From: Solimonas flava DSM 18980
GTDB taxonomy: Bacteria; Pseudomonadota; Gammaproteobacteria; Nevskiales; Nevskiaceae
Length of the DNA stretch: 64,000 nucleotides
Assembly: GCF_000426685.1 (NCBI RefSeq)
Contig: NZ_AUFV01000001.1
Location: forward strand, 310,001 to 374,000
Direction of reading: 5' to 3'
Shown: positions 18,303 through 27,303 of the stretch, piece by piece
Numbering within the stretch: position 1 is the first letter of the stretch
Layout of the letters: the number at the start of each line of letters is the position of its first letter
Made by a program: the position numbers and the translations under genes
The notes under the pieces: generated by a model
Told to the model about the DNA's origin: nothing
Seen by the model: the letters and a program-made list of their open reading frames with translations, nothing else
The model's database searches: none

Positions 18303-18821
18303 GTGGCAGGTGATGGTATGCGTACAGGGATGAAACGGCTGGACCGGTACGATGTGGCCTTGATCCGTCATCTTCAGCGCGATGGCCGAATGCCGGTCGC
18401 AAAGCTCGCGGAACGGGTGCACCTGTCGGAATCGTCCTGCGCCCGGCGCATGCGCATGCTCGAAAGCAGCGGCCTGATCGCTGGCTATACGGCCTTGCTC
18501 GATCCTTCGCTGTCCGGCTATGGCGTGAGCGTGTTCGTCAACGTCAGCCTGCTGCGGCAGGAACGCGCCGACCTCGAACGCTTCGAGGCGGCGGTGCGCG
18601 AAGTGCCGCAGATTCTCGAGTGCTATCTGATGACCGGCCAGCACGACTACACGTTGCTGGTGTCGGTCAACGACATGGCCGGCTTCGAGCGGCTGCACGA
18701 TACGGTGCTGACGCGCCTGCCGGGTGTCGTCAGCGTGCATTCCAGCATGGCCATCCGCACCGTGAAGCGCGAGCCGCCGATGCCGTCGGAAGGTCTGCGC
18801 ATTGCCGACGTCGAGGTCTAA
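18303..18821 (+). CDS. Lrp/AsnC-family transcriptional regulator
   Basis: 172 residues from a GTG start (or about 167 from an ATG at 18318). The N-terminal helix-turn-helix is MPVAKLAERVHLSESSCARR, and the C-terminal RAM effector domain runs from GYGVSVFVNV to about VKREPP. These regulators sense amino acids. It follows the glutamine-synthetase-like gene by 13 bases and faces alanine dehydrogenase, a classic Lrp-controlled enzyme. It could therefore act on ald, on its own operon, or both. A GGAG lies about 8 bases before the GTG. Confidence 0.88.
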   Translation: MAGDGMRTGMKRLDRYDVALIRHLQRDGRMPVAKLAERVHLSESSCARRMRMLESSGLIAGYTALLDPSLSGYGVSVFVNVSLLRQERADLERFEAAVREVPQILECYLMTGQHDYTLLVSVNDMAGFERLHDTVLTRLPGVVSVHSSMAIRTVKREPPMPSEGLRIADVEV

Positions 18822-18832
18822 GCTCGAGCGTT

Positions 18833-18893
18833 GGAACCGGCGCCGTGCAGGCGCCGGTTCCCGATTCCTGAGAGGCTCAATCCGGCCTCTCAG
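18833..18893. terminator. Two adjacent hairpins between convergent genes
   Basis: The first is a perfect 12-bp stem (GGAACCGGCGCC and its complement) with a 5-nt loop at 18833-18861. The second is a 9-bp stem (CTGAGAGGC and complement) with a 7-nt loop at 18868-18893 that covers the ald stop codon. Neither has a long T-run. They sit exactly between the converging lrp-type gene and ald, so a bidirectional terminator or RNA-stabilising role is likely. Confidence 0.6.
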
Positions 18894-19999
18894 TTCCAGC
18901 TTTTGTAGACCGAGAGCATGCCGAGATCGCGCGCCACCAGTTCGTGCGTCAACGCACCGGCGTGCGTGGTGAGACCGTTGCGCAGATGCGCATTCGCACG
19001 CAATGCCGGCTGCCAGCCAGACGCGGCGATGCTGCGCACGAACGGCAGCGTCGCGTTGGTCAGCGCCAGCGTCGCGGTGCGGGCCACTGCACCCGGCATG
19101 TTGGTCACGCAATAGTGCACGACGCCATCGACGAGGTAGACCGGATCGGTATGCGAGGTCGGCCGGCTGGTTTCGAAGCAGCCGCCCTGGTCGATCGCGA
19201 TGTCGACGAGTACCGAGCCGGGGCGCATCGACGCCACCATGTCGCGCCTGACCAGCTTCGGTGCGCTGGCGCCGGGCACCAGCACGCTGCCGATCACCAG
19301 ATCGGCGTCGGCGACGAGATCGGCAATCGCGCTGCGGGTCGAGAACACCGTCTTCACGGCATTGCCGAACTGGGCATCGAGTTCACGCAGGCGCGGCAGC
19401 GAGCGATCGACGACGCTGACACCGGCGCCCGCACCGATCGCCAGACGCGCAGCCTGCGTGCCGGCGACGCCGCCGCCGATGACCACGACCTTGGCCGGCA
19501 GCACGCCCGGTACGCCGCCAAGCAGCACGCCGGCGCCGCCGTTTTCCTTCTGCAGATAGGTCGCACCGACCTGTACCGACATGCGCCCGGCGACCTCGCT
19601 CATCGGCGCCAGCAGCGGCAGGCCGCCGCCCGGTGCGGTGACGGTCTCGTAGGCGATCGCGGTCACGCCGGATGCGAGCAGGCCCCGGGCCTGGGCCGGG
19701 TCAGCGGCGAGGTGGAGATAGGTGAACAACACCTGGCCGCTGCGCAGTCGCGCGCATTCCGGTGCCAGCGGCTCCTTGACCTTGACGATCAGTTCGCCGG
19801 CCGCGAAGGCCGCGTCGGCGTCCGCCACGATCTGTGCGCCGGCCGCGACATAGGCTTCGTCGGCAAAGCCGACGCCAGTGCCGGCCTGGGTCTCGATGAA
19901 GACCTGATGGCCGTCGGCGACCAGTTCGGCGACGCCGGCCGGCGTCATGCCGACGCGATACTCGTGAGTCTTCGTTTCCTTCGGAATGCTGATTTTCAT
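18890..19999 (-). CDS. ald: Alanine dehydrogenase
   Basis: A 369-residue NAD-dependent alanine dehydrogenase, the usual length. The N-terminus MKISIPKETKTHEYRVGMTP and the active-site KVKEPL are typical, as are FTYLHLA with its conserved histidine and the Rossmann motif VIGGGVAGTQAAR. It interconverts L-alanine and pyruvate plus ammonia. I chose the ATG at 19999 because family members begin at this lysine; a TTG four codons upstream is possible. It is monocistronic on the minus strand and convergent with an Lrp-family regulator. It would absorb alanine made by the neighbouring aminotransferase. Confidence 0.93.
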   Translation of the reverse strand: MKISIPKETKTHEYRVGMTPAGVAELVADGHQVFIETQAGTGVGFADEAYVAAGAQIVADADAAFAAGELIVKVKEPLAPECARLRSGQVLFTYLHLAADPAQARGLLASGVTAIAYETVTAPGGGLPLLAPMSEVAGRMSVQVGATYLQKENGGAGVLLGGVPGVLPAKVVVIGGGVAGTQAARLAIGAGAGVSVVDRSLPRLRELDAQFGNAVKTVFSTRSAIADLVADADLVIGSVLVPGASAPKLVRRDMVASMRPGSVLVDIAIDQGGCFETSRPTSHTDPVYLVDGVVHYCVTNMPGAVARTATLALTNATLPFVRSIAASGWQPALRANAHLRNGLTTHAGALTHELVARDLGMLSVYKSWN

Positions 20000-20384
20000 G
20001 GATTTCGCCAACGGTTTGTCGGGATGAAAAAATTAGCACCGACGAGCTGGAGAAGCCCCGCGATTTTGGTTCGTCGACGCGTTGCTGGCGGTGGATTTCC
20101 GCGGCGGATTCCGGCGCCGTGGCGGAAGGCTTCGTCATGCGCGATACGCTCCCATTCCAGGCTGCGAGCGGGCATCATGGCACGCGCTGTTTCCGACCCT
20201 GTCAGCCATGGAAGCGGCTTTTCAAAGCACGACATTCAAAGCCTTCGAGGCAGCGCGCCGCGCCGCTGCTGATGGCGCTTAAATTGCTGGAGAAATTTCA
20301 AATTAAAGAATCGTCGATTCTTATGGAAATTTTCCGGGTATGCGTTCCACGCCGGGAACGCCACTCGTACGGAACCCTGTCGAA
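20000..20384. promoter_or_regulatory. Divergent promoter region with a 17-bp palindrome
   Basis: The gap between ald and the MFS gene has no gene. AAGAATCGTCGATTCTT (20306-20322) is a perfect inverted repeat with a one-base centre. It is followed by GGAAATTTTCC (20325-20335), also a palindrome, and preceded by an AT-rich stretch. They lie 50-80 bp before the transporter start, a good operator position. The binding protein is unknown. Confidence 0.55.
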
Positions 20385-21722
20385 ATGAATCTGTCTCCGG
20401 GCCATCCAGAGTCCACGCCTCCTGCCGCTGCGAATACGGCTCCGGCAACGCCTGAGGTACGGCCTTATGCGTGGTTCGTACTGCTGATCCTGGTCGGCGT
20501 TTACAGTTGCTGCTGGATGGATCGCTACCTGATGGTGATCCTCATCGAGCCGATCCACCGCGAGCTGCAGCTCAGTGACACGCAGATGGGCCTGCTGACC
20601 GGGTTCGCGTTCACCGTGATGTACTCGCTGGCGGGGCTGCCGTTCGCGTACTGGGCGGATCGCCGCTCGCGGACGCTCGTGCTGTCGATCGCGGCGCTCG
20701 GCTGGAGCATCGCGACCATGCTCAGCAGCCTGGGGCGCGACTTCCGCACGCTGGCGCTCGCGCGCTTCGGCGTCGCGACTTTCGAGGCAGGCTGCAGTCC
20801 GGCGGCGTACTCGCTGATTTCGGACTACTTCCCGCCGTCGCACCGCAGTCGCGCGATCGCGATCTACAGCCTCGGCACCTCGATCGGCATCTGGGGCGGT
20901 TTGACGCTCGGCGGCGCCGTCAGCGCGCACTACGGCTGGCGCGCGGCCTTCGTCGTGCTCGGCATTCCGGCCACGGTGATGGCCGCGATCGTCTTTCTGT
21001 TCGTACGTGAGCCCCTGCGTGGCGCGCAGGAGCAGGGCGGTGCCCGCGGTGATCGGCGTTATTCGCTGCTGGAAAGCGCGCGCCTGATCGCCGACCGCCG
21101 GGCTTTCGTCGGCGGCGCGTTCGCGCTCGGCACGCTGACCATCACCAGCACGTCGTTCCTGAGCTGGGCGCCGACTTACCTGATCCGCATCCGCGGTCTC
21201 GATACCGCGCAGGTCGGCATGATCAGCGGCTCCGTCGTCGGCTTCTCCGGCATTCTCGGCACGCTGTCGGTCGGCCTGCTCTGCGACCGCCTCGCGCGTC
21301 GCGATCCGCGCTGGTATCTGTGGCTGCCGCTGATCGGCTTCGCGCTGTTCCTGCCGTTCGAACGTCTGTTCTTCGCCTCGCAAGGAATATGGACGTATCT
21401 CTTCTACTTCCTCGCCGCGCTGGCTTCGGCAACTTACGCGGCGCCGCTGTTCACCGTCGGCCAGCTGGTGCTGCCGCCGCGGGTCCGCGCGCTCGGTGCG
21501 GCGACGATGCTGCTGGTGCTGAACCTGCTCGGCATGGGCGGCGGCAGTTTCGCCGTCGGCTTGATCAGCGACCTGCTCAAGCCGCAGCTCGGGGCTGCTT
21601 CGCTGCAGGCGGCGATCCTGTGGCTGCAGCTCGGCTCACTGCTCGGCTTCGCCTGTCTGCTCTATGCCGCCGCCGCAATCCGCCGCGACATCGCCGCCAA
21701 TGCGGCGCCGGCAGACAGCTGA
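20385..21722 (+). CDS. MFS transporter, spinster-like subgroup
   Basis: About 445 residues with 12 predicted membrane helices. After a short proline-rich cytoplasmic tail comes WFVLLILVGVYSCCWMDRYLM, then SDTQMGLLTGFAF and the loop 2-3 motif YWADRRSR. I use the ATG of MNLSPGHP; an in-frame ATG 15 codons upstream is possible but close to the palindromes. Two related transporters occur at 29.9 and 46.6 kb, each in a catabolic operon. All share the DRY after helix 1, the SDTQMGLLSGF-type segment and an ESPP- or CSPP-like motif. Substrate unknown; uptake of a carboxylate or amine-derived compound is plausible. Confidence 0.85.
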   Translation: MNLSPGHPESTPPAAANTAPATPEVRPYAWFVLLILVGVYSCCWMDRYLMVILIEPIHRELQLSDTQMGLLTGFAFTVMYSLAGLPFAYWADRRSRTLVLSIAALGWSIATMLSSLGRDFRTLALARFGVATFEAGCSPAAYSLISDYFPPSHRSRAIAIYSLGTSIGIWGGLTLGGAVSAHYGWRAAFVVLGIPATVMAAIVFLFVREPLRGAQEQGGARGDRRYSLLESARLIADRRAFVGGAFALGTLTITSTSFLSWAPTYLIRIRGLDTAQVGMISGSVVGFSGILGTLSVGLLCDRLARRDPRWYLWLPLIGFALFLPFERLFFASQGIWTYLFYFLAALASATYAAPLFTVGQLVLPPRVRALGAATMLLVLNLLGMGGGSFAVGLISDLLKPQLGAASLQAAILWLQLGSLLGFACLLYAAAAIRRDIAANAAPADS

Positions 21723-21780
21723 CCCATCGCCCGCGGCTGCGCCGCGGTTTTCCACCCTTTCCGAAAATCAGGAACTCACC

Positions 21781-22266
21781 GTGCAGATCGAAAAGCGCCT
21801 CGAAGAACTCGGCATCGTCCTCACCACGCCGGCCGGTGGGCCGGGCCGCTACGGGCAGCGCTACGGGCTGATGAAGCCGTACTTCATCTCCGGTCGCCTG
21901 CTGTTCCTCGGCGGGCACACCGCCGGCCTCGAGGACGGCAAGGCCCGCTATCCGGGGCGTCTGGGCCACGATCTGTCGATCGAGGACGGCTACATGGCGG
22001 CGCGGCAGACCGGCATCAACTGCATTTCGACGATCAAGCGCGCGATCGGCGATCTCGACCGCGTGTCGGGCATCGTCAGCTCGGTCAACTTCATCGCCTC
22101 GACGCCCGAGTTCATCGAGCACCACAAGGTCACCAACGGCCTCACCGATCTGCTCGCCGAGGTGTTCGGCGCCGAGATCGGCGTCGGTCCGCGCGCGAGC
22201 CTGGGCACGCCGTCGCTGTCCGACAACTACTGCTTCGAAACCTCGCTGACAGTGCAGATCGACTGA
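21781..22266 (+). CDS. RidA-family protein (enamine/imine deaminase-like)
   Basis: 161 residues from a GTG start preceded by AGGAACT. It belongs to the longer RidA branch that starts with IEKRLEELGIVL. GRLLFLGGHTAG, GYMAARQTGINCISTIKRAIGDLDRV and a late GPRAS arginine are present. RidA enzymes hydrolyse reactive enamines and imines released by PLP and flavin enzymes. That suits the neighbouring aminotransferase, desulfhydrase-like and DAO-family genes. It lies 58 bases behind the transporter, probably the same operon, and ends 20 bases from the convergent amidase gene. Confidence 0.87.
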   Translation: MQIEKRLEELGIVLTTPAGGPGRYGQRYGLMKPYFISGRLLFLGGHTAGLEDGKARYPGRLGHDLSIEDGYMAARQTGINCISTIKRAIGDLDRVSGIVSSVNFIASTPEFIEHHKVTNGLTDLLAEVFGAEIGVGPRASLGTPSLSDNYCFETSLTVQID

Positions 22267-22286
22267 CGGCGCAGCGCGGGCCGCGC

Positions 22287-24968
22287 TCACGCCGGCGGCG
22301 TTCCCGGCTCGCCGGCGTCGGCGCCGACCGGCGGGTCGAGCAGCGCCTGACCGCTGCAGAAGCGGTCGAGCACGTTGCTCAGAATGCGCGCGATGTCGTC
22401 GTCGTGCGCCAGCGCGCCGGCAAATGCGATCGAGCCGGTCGCGAACACGCCACCACTACCGTCGACCGGCGTCAGCGCGAGGTCGGCGCGCACCCGAGCG
22501 TTACCGGAGCCGCCGGGCGCGGCGAGCGTCATGCCGTAGTTCTCGCGCGCTTCGAGCATCTCGTCGGGGTGGCGGCCGCCGGAGGTGGCGACGACGATCG
22601 TGCCGGCCGGCGTGCCGAGCTCCGGGTCGGTGGCGTCGATTTCCAGGCCGGCGGCGGCGCCGGCGGTGCCATGCTCGCCGAAGACATCACGCGTCACGCC
22701 TTCGAGCACCCAGGCCGCGCGATTGTCGGGCCCGATGCAGCGTGCGTACGGTGCGCCGCCGTGGACGAGTCCGGCGGCGACCATGCCGACGCCGACGGTC
22801 TTTTGCGGCGCACGTCCGTTGTTGCGCCACAGACCGCCCTGTTCGCCGGTGAAGCTCAGGTGATATTCGCCGGGCAGCGCGCGCCAGGCTTCGCTGCCGG
22901 CCCAGCGGCGGATCTCGATGATCTGCGCGTCGTCCTGGTCGTAGGCGGTGACCCAGTAGAAACCATTGCCGCCCATGTAGACGAGCCGCCCGCCGTCATC
23001 GACGTAGTCGCCGTACGCGTCGAGCATGCGGCGCGTCGGGTACTCGGGATGGGTGCCGGTCATCACGCAGCGATAGCGCGACAGCAGGGCCGCACCTTCG
23101 CGATGCAGATCGTGATCGGTGACGACGTCGAACGCGCGGCCGCTGCGGTCGAGCCAGTCGATGATCTGCAGGTCGGCCTGGAACTGCCAGGTGCGGCCGT
23201 TGAAGGTCTGCGTCTGCGGCCGCATCGTCAGGATCGGGCGCCGGGCGCTGGAGTAGCAGTTGCCGGTGCCGTCGGCGTGCGCTTCGTACAGCGAGGCGCC
23301 GAGTTCCCGGTGATGATGGCGGTACAGGTCGAACTCGTCGTACTGCAGCGCGCGCCGCACCATCATCTGCATGCGCGGCGAATCGACGCCGACGTGATCG
23401 TTGGCATAGGCCAGATAGGCGTTCGTCGACAGCACCAGCAGCACCGGTGCCGTCGCCTGGCCGTCCGGCGGACGCACCGCGAACGGAATGCGGTCGACGG
23501 CGCCGCTGTCGTCGCCGAGCGCCTGCAGGCGCACCGCGTAGACGCCGGACGGCAGGTCGTCCGGGATGCGGATCTGCGCCTGCGGCGTCCAGCCGCAATC
23601 ACTCATGTCGTCGCGATGGAAATGCGCGGCCGCGTACTGCTGCAGCGCGTGGCGGAAGTCGAATTCCAGGCCGTCCCAGGCGTGGCTGGTGACCCCGCGC
23701 ACTGGATGCTGATGCAGCCGGGCGTGCCAGCCGTGTGCACCGCGGTCGTGCAGCTGCGCCACGTGCGCGATGCCGGAGCGGCCGAGGCCGGCGGCGAAAT
23801 CCCACAGTGCCAGCGGTGCCAGCGCCGCGAGTGCGGCGTCGGCGTCCGGTTGCGGCGCGAGCAGGGCGTCGAGTTTGCGCACACCGCCGATCAGCGTCGG
23901 CCGTTCGAGGCGGCCGTCGAAGCGCTGCTGCGGCTGGCCTTTCGCGTCGAGCCAGGCCGCCGCCATCAGCAGCGGTCGCGCAGTCGCCAGCACCGGCGCT
24001 GATTTCAGCTCTGCCTGCGCGGATTGGGCCCGCCCACGGCCGATCCAGACGCGGTTGCTGGCACGGGTGCCCGCCGGCGCGCAGGCTAGGCGCACGCGGC
24101 GGGCCTGCGCGTCGACGACGACGGCGATCTGGCTCCAGCAGCCGCGCAGCAGCGGCTCCGCCAGCGCCAGCGTCGTGCCGCCGTCGGCTCCGCCGAGCCA
24201 GAACGCCGGCACGCCGCACTCGTCGAGAAACAGGGCCCAGCCGGCATCGCCAGCCGCATCGCGTTGTGCGAGCAGTGTCTGCACGCCGTCGCCGGGCAGC
24301 GTCGGCATAGCGAGTACGCAGAGGCTGAAGCCGGCGGCGACGTCGAACGGCGGATCGGGCAGATCGACGCGCCCGTACGAGCCGACGGTGGTGCTTTGCA
24401 CGATGGCATCGCATTCGACCGGCGCCACCGACGTCACGACCTCCTCGCGCAGCGGCGGCCCTTCCGGCGCGAGATCGGCGCACAGCAGGCGCACGAGGTC
24501 GGCGCGCCAGCGCGGCGAGCGGGCGCTGACGTGCAGCGTCACGCTCTGACCCGGCGCGGCGCTGAGCGTATCGAGATAGCCCATCAGGCCCGGCGGCTCG
24601 ACGGCAGCGGCCGGATGCGGCGGAGTTTCGCCGCTCGCCAGTAGTCCGTAATCCTGCAGGCGGCGCAGGAAGACGGCGTGCTCGGCGTCGCCGCGCGAGG
24701 CATAACAGGCAGGACCGATCGACGTAATCGCCGCGCCGGCCACGACCGGCTTGTGGCCGAGCCCCCAGCGCGGCGGCTGGCCGCTGCGCAGCACGCAGTA
24801 GCGCAGCTTCTGCGGATCGGGGTTGCGGCGCAGGAACAGCAGCAGCGAAGCCAGATCCGCCGAGTGCGGGCCGAACGGCCGCTGCCGGTGCTCCTCGACG
24901 AGGGCTGCGCTGAAGGCGGGGCGCAGCTTGCGTTCGAGAATGGTCTGGTCGGCAAGGGAGAGGCTCAT
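22287..24968 (-). CDS. N,N-dimethylformamidase-like amidase, apparent small+large subunit fusion
   Basis: An 893-residue protein. The C-terminal ~600 residues match the large (beta) subunit of N,N-dimethylformamidase: VLLVLSTNAYLAYAND, YDEFDLYRHHH, FDVVTDHDLHREG, MTGTHPEYPT, and YVDDGGRLVYMGGNGFYW. A LamG-like segment lies about residues 180-330. The first ~110 residues (SADLASLLLFLRRNPD and following) resemble the small subunit, normally a separate protein, so this looks like a natural fusion; that part is inference. The known enzyme is an iron-dependent amidohydrolase. The real substrate is probably another amide, given the surrounding amine genes. I start at ATG 24968 (MSLSLADQ) with GGAG about ten bases upstream. 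Confidence 0.8.
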   Translation of the reverse strand: MSLSLADQTILERKLRPAFSAALVEEHRQRPFGPHSADLASLLLFLRRNPDPQKLRYCVLRSGQPPRWGLGHKPVVAGAAITSIGPACYASRGDAEHAVFLRRLQDYGLLASGETPPHPAAAVEPPGLMGYLDTLSAAPGQSVTLHVSARSPRWRADLVRLLCADLAPEGPPLREEVVTSVAPVECDAIVQSTTVGSYGRVDLPDPPFDVAAGFSLCVLAMPTLPGDGVQTLLAQRDAAGDAGWALFLDECGVPAFWLGGADGGTTLALAEPLLRGCWSQIAVVVDAQARRVRLACAPAGTRASNRVWIGRGRAQSAQAELKSAPVLATARPLLMAAAWLDAKGQPQQRFDGRLERPTLIGGVRKLDALLAPQPDADAALAALAPLALWDFAAGLGRSGIAHVAQLHDRGAHGWHARLHQHPVRGVTSHAWDGLEFDFRHALQQYAAAHFHRDDMSDCGWTPQAQIRIPDDLPSGVYAVRLQALGDDSGAVDRIPFAVRPPDGQATAPVLLVLSTNAYLAYANDHVGVDSPRMQMMVRRALQYDEFDLYRHHHRELGASLYEAHADGTGNCYSSARRPILTMRPQTQTFNGRTWQFQADLQIIDWLDRSGRAFDVVTDHDLHREGAALLSRYRCVMTGTHPEYPTRRMLDAYGDYVDDGGRLVYMGGNGFYWVTAYDQDDAQIIEIRRWAGSEAWRALPGEYHLSFTGEQGGLWRNNGRAPQKTVGVGMVAAGLVHGGAPYARCIGPDNRAAWVLEGVTRDVFGEHGTAGAAAGLEIDATDPELGTPAGTIVVATSGGRHPDEMLEARENYGMTLAAPGGSGNARVRADLALTPVDGSGGVFATGSIAFAGALAHDDDIARILSNVLDRFCSGQALLDPPVGADAGEPGTPPA

Positions 24969-25108
24969 CGAATCAGGCTCCGGAACGCGTGACACGTGGT
25001 GCTTGCGGCGGGAATCAGCGTGATGCGCGCAGTGGGTCTGCGTGTTGCGGCGAGCCGGTGTGGAGGGTGGGCATGCAGGCGATGCGTCCGGCGGGCGACG
25101 GCCGTCGC

Positions 25109-26734
25109 TCAGGCCAGGACGGCGTCGCGGCCGGCGTCGGCGAGGATCAGGTCGGCGCCTTTCTCGGCGATCATGATCGTCGGTGCGTTGGTATTGGCGC
25201 GCGGGACGCGCGGCATGACCGAGGCGTCGACGACGCGCAGGCCGGCCACGCCGCGCACGCGCAGCTGCGGATCGACGACCGATCGGGCGTCGCCACCCAT
25301 GCGGCACGAGCTCGTGGGGTGGAAGACGGTTTCCGCCTTGTCGCGGATGAAGGCATCGAGCGCCGCGTCGTCCATGACGTCGGGGCCGGGCTCCATTTCG
25401 CGGCCGGTGAACGGCTGCATCGCAGCCGATGCGGCGATGCGGCGCGCGGCGCGAATGCCGTCGCGGATCGGCACGATGTCTTCGCGCACCGACAGGAAGC
25501 GCGGCTCGATGATCGGATGGGCGAGCGGATCCGGCGAGGCGAGCCGGATCTGGCCGCGGCTGTCGGGCTGCAGATTGCAGACATGAATGCCGAAACCTTC
25601 GCGATCCGGCACCGGACGCTCGGGCGTGCGCGGCAGTGCCAGGATCAGGTGCAGCTGCACGTCGGGCGCGCGCAGGCCGCTGCGGCTGCGCAGGAAGCCG
25701 CCGACCGGCAGCAGCAGGTCAGATGCAAAGCCGCTGCGGGTCAGGGCCCACTGCGCGGCGGCCAGCAGCTGACGGTGCTTGGGGATGTACTGGTAGGCGG
25801 TGACCGGCTGCAGACATTCGTATTCGAGCACGACGTCGAGGTGTTCCTGCAGTTGCTGGCCCACGTCCGGCGCGTCGTGCACGACGCCGATGCCGAGCGC
25901 GCGCAGCGCTTCGGCGGGACCGACCCCGGAGAGCATCAGCAGTTGCGGCGAATTCACCGCGCCGCCGCTGAGAATCACCTCGCGGCGCGCGCGGGCGCGC
26001 AGCGTGCGGCCGTGCTGCACGTACTCGACACCGCCGGCGCGCCGGCCGTCGAACAGCAAGCGCGTGGCCTGCGCGTGGGTGTCGACCTGCAGGTTCGCGC
26101 GCTTGCGTGCCGGATGCAGAAAGGCGACGGCCGTCGACTGGCGGCGACCGTTGAGGCGCGTCGAGTCGAAGAAGCCGAGGCCTTCCGGCTGCGGGCCGTT
26201 GAAGTCGTCGGTGACCCCGTCGCCGGTCTCGCGTCCGGCGGCGACGAAGGCGTCGCAGAGCGGATTGCGGATCGTGGCGGGAATCACCGGCAACGGTCCG
26301 CGCTCGTTGTGCAGGGCGCTGGCGCCGCGACGGTTGCCTTCCGACTTGAGGAAGTAGGGCAATACCTCGGACCACGACCAGCCGCTGCAGCCGTTCTCGG
26401 CCCACTCATCGTAGTCGGCGGGAAAGCCGCGAACGTAGACCAGACCGTTCATCGAAGAGCAGCCACCGAGCATCTTGCCGCGCGGCCAGGGCTGCGTGCG
26501 TCCGCCGAGCCCCGGCTCGGGCTCGGTGCGGAAGCGCCAGTCGGTCTTCGGGTTGCCGACCAGCCAGCGGATGCCCATCGGTACGTGGATCATCGGATTG
26601 CGGTCGGGCCCGCCGGCCTCGAGCAGCAGCACGCGGTGCTGTCCGCTCTCGCTCAGGCGGCTGGCCAGGACGCAGCCGGCCGAGCCGGCTCCGATGATGA
26701 TGAAGTCGAATTCGGAGTCGAAGGTCTGAGCCAT
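25109..26734 (-). CDS. GMC-family FAD oxidoreductase (choline dehydrogenase-like)
   Basis: A 541-residue flavoenzyme. It has the N-terminal GAGSAGCVLASRL dinucleotide site, the GMC signature WPRGKMLGGCSSMNGLVYVRG and a second signature ILSGGAVNSPQLLMLSGVGP. The C-terminal block contains the catalytic FHPTSSCRMG histidine and the later N in RANTNAPT. It oxidises an alcohol to an aldehyde, possibly feeding the aldehyde dehydrogenase at 9.8 kb that shares its operator type. It is transcribed toward the amidase gene 140 bp downstream. The promoter region is shared with the divergent TonB receptor. Confidence 0.9.
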   Translation of the reverse strand: MAQTFDSEFDFIIIGAGSAGCVLASRLSESGQHRVLLLEAGGPDRNPMIHVPMGIRWLVGNPKTDWRFRTEPEPGLGGRTQPWPRGKMLGGCSSMNGLVYVRGFPADYDEWAENGCSGWSWSEVLPYFLKSEGNRRGASALHNERGPLPVIPATIRNPLCDAFVAAGRETGDGVTDDFNGPQPEGLGFFDSTRLNGRRQSTAVAFLHPARKRANLQVDTHAQATRLLFDGRRAGGVEYVQHGRTLRARARREVILSGGAVNSPQLLMLSGVGPAEALRALGIGVVHDAPDVGQQLQEHLDVVLEYECLQPVTAYQYIPKHRQLLAAAQWALTRSGFASDLLLPVGGFLRSRSGLRAPDVQLHLILALPRTPERPVPDREGFGIHVCNLQPDSRGQIRLASPDPLAHPIIEPRFLSVREDIVPIRDGIRAARRIAASAAMQPFTGREMEPGPDVMDDAALDAFIRDKAETVFHPTSSCRMGGDARSVVDPQLRVRGVAGLRVVDASVMPRVPRANTNAPTIMIAEKGADLILADAGRDAVLA

Positions 26735-26838
26735 GAGGCGGGAATCGCGGTCGAAGAAGAGGCGTCAGCGGCGCGGCGCTTGCGCCGTCCGCCGGACATC
26801 AGCTGGCGGAGCGGGTTTGGATGCGTTAGAAATACAAA

Positions 26839-26866
26839 ATACGAACATATATTTCTAATACGAACT
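26839..26866 (-). promoter_or_regulatory. TTCGTAT operator, copy B (before the GMC gene)
   Basis: On the minus strand, GTTCGTATT occurs twice in the same orientation with 19-bp spacing (plus-strand ATACGAAC at 26839 and 26858). The upstream copy continues into AGAAAT, giving an imperfect TTC/GAA palindrome. The pair is about 105-130 bp upstream of the GMC oxidoreductase start. The 19-bp spacing equals that of copy C and of the PcaR-like pair at 8440-8473. Confidence 0.6.
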
Positions 26867-27207
26867 TATCCAGCAATGATCGTGCCGTGGCCGAGGGCCG
26901 CTCAGGTCGGCGCGGAAGGTCGGCACGGGAACGACCGGACGCCGCGGCTCCGCTGCTTTGCAGGCCGATATGCGAGGTGGTTCTAGACATGACGCCAGCG
27001 CGCATCATCGCTTCGGCACCGGATTCTGCCGTGTGTCTGCACCATGACGGCGCCGCCTGTGGCCGTGTGTCCCAATCGGGTGCTCCGACCTTGCGGGAAA
27101 AGGCAGTGTCCGGGGAACAGAACATGTTATTTGTTCGGATGCCGTAACGAAATGACGGAAAACACCGGGAAAAGTCCTTTCCGCGGGACAAAGTGCGGAT
27201 GGCATGA

Positions 27208-27235
27208 TGTTCGCATAATGGAGAAGTGTTCGTAT
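27208..27235 (+). promoter_or_regulatory. TTCGTAT operator, copy C (before the TonB receptor)
   Basis: TGTTCGCAT (27208-27216) and TGTTCGTAT (27227-27235) are direct repeats 19 bp apart, ending 68 bp before the receptor ATG. The arrangement mirrors copy B in reverse, so the two divergent genes each have their own pair. Confidence 0.6.
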
Positions 27236-27303
27236 TTCGTAATCAACGATGCGAACGACCCCGAACGCGATCATTTTTTGTAGTGTCCAGCCGAGGCCCG
27301 ACT

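Larger units (their letters stand above)
26735..27303. other. 569-bp divergent intergenic region
   Basis: It lies between the GMC oxidoreductase and the TonB receptor. No coding feature is supportable. Two clusters of the TTCGTAT operator, one near each gene, are listed separately. An additional TGTTCGGAT occurs at 27132-27140. AT-rich segments at both ends are the likely promoters. Confidence 0.7.

Noticed and set aside
20000-20384. A riboswitch upstream of alanine dehydrogenase or the MFS gene
   Set aside because: Only short palindromes are visible. No conserved aptamer core (for example glycine or guanidine) could be recognised.
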